The translations under genes and the position numbers were made by a program. This document shows, piece after piece, positions 4,289-5,834 of a stretch of DNA of 5,834 nucleotides; the first letter of the stretch is position 1; the number at the start of each line of letters is the position of its first letter. Source of the DNA: an uncultured Ruminococcus sp. (GTDB lineage: Bacteria; Bacillota; Clostridia; Oscillospirales; Acutalibacteraceae); NCBI GenBank assembly GCA_946414115.1, contig CAMKNF010000123.1:1-5834 (forward strand). The letters are read 5' to 3'. A model generated the notes under the pieces. The model made no database searches and was not told where the DNA came from. It saw nothing but the letters and a program-made list of their open reading frames with translations.

Positions 4289-5314
4289 ATGGAAAAGCAA
4301 AACATTGACTGGTCAAATCTCGGCTTTGGCTATATGCCGACAGGCGAAAGATTTGTATCAAACTACAAGGACGGCAAGTGGGATAACGGCGTTATGACCG
4401 AGGACGCTACCGTCACAATGAGTGAGTGTGCAGGTGTTTTGCAGTATGCCCAGACTTGTTTTGAGGGTATGAAAGCTTACACAACCTGCGACGGCAGAAT
4501 TGTTGTGTTCCGCCCCGACCTCAACGCCCAGAGAATGGAAGACAGCTGCAAGCGTCTTGAGATGCCTGTGTTCCCGAAAGAAGATTTTGTTGAGGCTGTA
4601 TGCAAGGTTGTCAAGGCAAATTCCGATTTTGTACCTCCTTACGGCACAGGTGCTACCCTTTATATTCGCCCCTATATGTTCGGTTCAGGTCCTGTTATCG
4701 GCGTTAAACCGTCGGACGAATATCAGTTCAGAATTTTCACAACTCCTGTTGGTCCTTACTTCAAGGGCGGTGCAAAGCCCATTACAATTAAGGTTTCAGA
4801 TTTTGACAGAGCCGCTCCGCACGGAACAGGTCACATCAAGGCAGGTCTTAACTATGCAATGAGCCTTCATGCAATTGTTACTGCTCACGCAGAGGGCTTT
4901 GACGAGAATATGTACCTTGACGCCGCAACTCGCACAAAGGTTGAGGAAACAGGCGGTGCTAACTTCCTGTTCGTTACAAAGGACAACAAGATTGTTACTC
5001 CTAAGTCTGACAGTATTCTCCCCTCTATCACACGCCGTTCGCTTATGTACGTTGCAGAGCATTATCTCGGTCTTGAGGTTGAGCAGAGAGAGGTTTACTT
5101 TGACGAGGTTAAGGACTTTGCAGAATGCGGTCTTTGCGGTACTGCTGCAGTTATTTCACCTGTCGGCAAGATTTATGACCACGGCAAGGAAATCTGCTTC
5201 CCGAGCGGTATGGAAGAAATGGGTCCCACAACCAAAAAGCTTTATGAAACACTTACCGGCATTCAGATGGGCAAGATTGAAGCTCCCGAAGGATGGATTA
5301 AGGAAATTAAATAA
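4289..5314 (+). CDS. ilvE: Branched-chain amino acid aminotransferase
   Basis: A 341-residue fold-type IV PLP enzyme that interconverts leucine, isoleucine and valine with their 2-oxo acids, using glutamate/2-oxoglutarate, in the cytosol. Length and motifs fit the beta (type II) BCAT family. FEGMKAY is at 58-64 and R75 follows in FRP. The PLP-binding lysine is K184 in GHIKAGLNYA, EETGGANF at 219-226 supplies the glutamate near the cofactor nitrogen, and GTAAVISPVG at 284-293 forms the phosphate loop. C280 and C283 make a CxxC just before that loop, as in the redox-sensitive CxxC of human BCAT; a redox role here is speculation. The start has AAAGGAAG 8 nt upstream. It is monocistronic, with its own promoter and terminator, and no other ilv or leu gene is nearby. 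A D-amino acid transaminase or 4-amino-4-deoxychorismate lyase is unlikely given length and motifs. Confidence 0.94.
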   Translation: MEKQNIDWSNLGFGYMPTGERFVSNYKDGKWDNGVMTEDATVTMSECAGVLQYAQTCFEGMKAYTTCDGRIVVFRPDLNAQRMEDSCKRLEMPVFPKEDFVEAVCKVVKANSDFVPPYGTGATLYIRPYMFGSGPVIGVKPSDEYQFRIFTTPVGPYFKGGAKPITIKVSDFDRAAPHGTGHIKAGLNYAMSLHAIVTAHAEGFDENMYLDAATRTKVEETGGANFLFVTKDNKIVTPKSDSILPSITRRSLMYVAEHYLGLEVEQREVYFDEVKDFAECGLCGTAAVISPVGKIYDHGKEICFPSGMEEMGPTTKKLYETLTGIQMGKIEAPEGWIKEIK

Positions 5315-5333
5315 TATTTTATATTACATAATG

Positions 5334-5370
5334 CAACCGTATGTCTTTCGGCATACGGTTGTTTTATTTT
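5334..5370 (+). terminator. Intrinsic terminator of ilvE
   Basis: CAACCGTATGTC and GGCATACGGTTG form a 12-bp stem with one T/G wobble and a 4-nt loop, followed by TTTTATTTT. It starts 20 nt after the stop codon. Confidence 0.92.
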
Positions 5371-5381
5371 AATGCAAAATT

Positions 5382-5413
5382 GAAATATAAAAACCGCCCC
5401 GTAACGGAGCGGT
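5382..5413 (-). terminator. Intrinsic terminator of rpsR
   Basis: On the minus strand, ACCGCTCCG-TTA-CGGGGCGGT forms a 9-bp stem with one T/G wobble, followed by TTTTTATATTTC. It lies 11 bp past the rpsR stop, so the ssb-rpsR transcript ends here. It faces the ilvE terminator with only 11 bp between them, so neither convergent transcript should enter the other gene. Confidence 0.9.
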
Positions 5414-5423
5414 AAATTTTAAA

Positions 5424-5663
5424 TTAGTCAGCTGAATAAGGAAGTAATGCAAGGTGACGTGCACGCTTGATTGCTACTGTAAGCTCACGCTGATGCTTTG
5501 CACATGTGCCTGTTACACGGCGGGGAAGAATCTTTCCTCTCTCTGACATATAACGGCGAAGACGTGCGATGTCTTTGTAGTCGATATGTTCAACCTTATC
5601 AACGCAGAAGCCGCAAACCTTCTTGCGAGCCTTTCTGCCACGGTTCATAGGTCTGTCTGCCAT
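5424..5663 (-). CDS. rpsR: Small-subunit ribosomal protein S18
   Basis: At 79 residues this is full length for bacterial S18, which binds 16S rRNA in the platform of the 30S subunit together with S6. The conserved block from DYKDIARLRRYMSERGKI (29-46) through GTCAKHQREL (52-61) to IKRARHLALLPY (65-76) is unmistakable, and the N-terminus is basic. C17, C20, C54 and H57 form a plausible zinc site, so this is the cysteine-containing (C+) form. ATG 5663 is preceded by AAAGGAG (5679-5673). The gene follows ssb by 46 nt in the usual rpsF-ssb-rpsR order and probably shares its transcript. Confidence 0.97.
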   Translation of the reverse strand: MADRPMNRGRKARKKVCGFCVDKVEHIDYKDIARLRRYMSERGKILPRRVTGTCAKHQRELTVAIKRARHLALLPYSAD

Positions 5664-5709
5664 AGTGAAGTTCTCCTTTCAATGAGAATTATTTAAACTA
5701 AAGTTGTAA

Positions 5710-5789
5710 TTAAAACGGTAAGTCGTCGTCAAGGGGCATATCCTGAAAATCGGAATTTGCTCCGCTCTGATAAGAAGCAGGCTGCTGTG
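5710..5789 (-). CDS. ssb: Single-stranded DNA-binding protein, C-terminal fragment
   Basis: Only the last 25 codons remain before the adapter. They encode a flexible tail rich in Q, S, N and G and finish in DDDLPF, the acidic amphipathic tip with which bacterial SSB recruits replication and repair partners. The OB-fold lies outside the window. Placement directly upstream of rpsR supports the identification. The frame stays open through the adapter and would give a false N-terminus MVTGVQTCALPIS from an ATG at 5826-5824; that part is artefact. Confidence 0.9.
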
Positions 5790-5834
5790 AGATCGGAAGA
5801 GCACACGTCTGAACTCCAGTCACCATCAAGTATC
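5790..5834 (+). other. Illumina TruSeq index (read-2) adapter (artefact)
   Basis: From 5790 the sequence is AGATCGGAAGAGCACACGTC and onward, the TruSeq index adapter, followed by an 8-base index CATCAAGT (5824-5831) and the first bases (ATC) of the P7 segment. It is not genome; biological sequence ends at 5789. Confidence 0.98.

Noticed and set aside
4500..5372. Three further frames inside ilvE (4500-4862 +, 4796-5062 -, 4869-5372 +)
   Set aside because: All overlap ilvE in other frames, have biased composition with no family features, and one runs into the ilvE terminator.

Overview
This window is an ordinary chromosomal segment of a low-GC Gram-positive bacterium, most likely a gut-type member of the Clostridia (Ruminococcus/Oscillospiraceae-like). 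The inference rests on AT-rich spacers, near-consensus sigma-A promoters, strong AGGAGG-type ribosome binding sites, U-tailed terminators and tRNA genes that all encode CCA. The genus is not established. Both ends are Illumina library adapter (1-45 and 5790-5834), so the biological insert is 46-5789 and the gene fragments at both ends are cut artificially.

Layout. 46-70 (-) holds the first eight codons of an unidentified gene, behind a probable long leader (about 71-275) with two stem-loops. 363-1535 (-) is an iron-type alcohol dehydrogenase of the YqhD/butanol dehydrogenase group. It is divergent from a MerR/AdhR-like regulator at 1651-2094 (+). The 115-bp gap between them holds a textbook MerR operator in a 19-bp promoter spacer and a facing promoter for the regulator. 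This is the clearest regulatory unit here: the regulator has a cysteine at the aldehyde-sensing position of AdhR and probably activates the dehydrogenase.

2167-2376 (+) is a single tRNA-Leu(GAG) gene with its own consensus promoter and terminator. It converges on a minus-strand tRNA operon read Arg(TCT)-His(GTG)-Lys(TTT)-hairpin-Gln(TTG), which also has a consensus promoter and a long terminator. 2922-4043 (-) encodes a P-loop NTPase fused to a CYTH triphosphate-tunnel domain, the architecture of Drosophila TTD14; its bacterial role is unknown. 4289-5314 (+) is a branched-chain amino acid aminotransferase with its own promoter and terminator. 5424-5663 (-) is ribosomal protein S18, preceded at 5710-5789 (-) by the last 25 codons of single-strand binding protein, part of the usual rpsF-ssb-rpsR operon.

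I found no mobile element, CRISPR array, phage gene or defence system, and I do not think the window contains a new multi-gene system. The points most worth attention are the MerR operator and overlapping divergent promoters, the uncharacterised NTPase-CYTH fusion, the unexplained structured leader at the left end, and the adapter sequence, which creates false chimeric reading frames at both ends.
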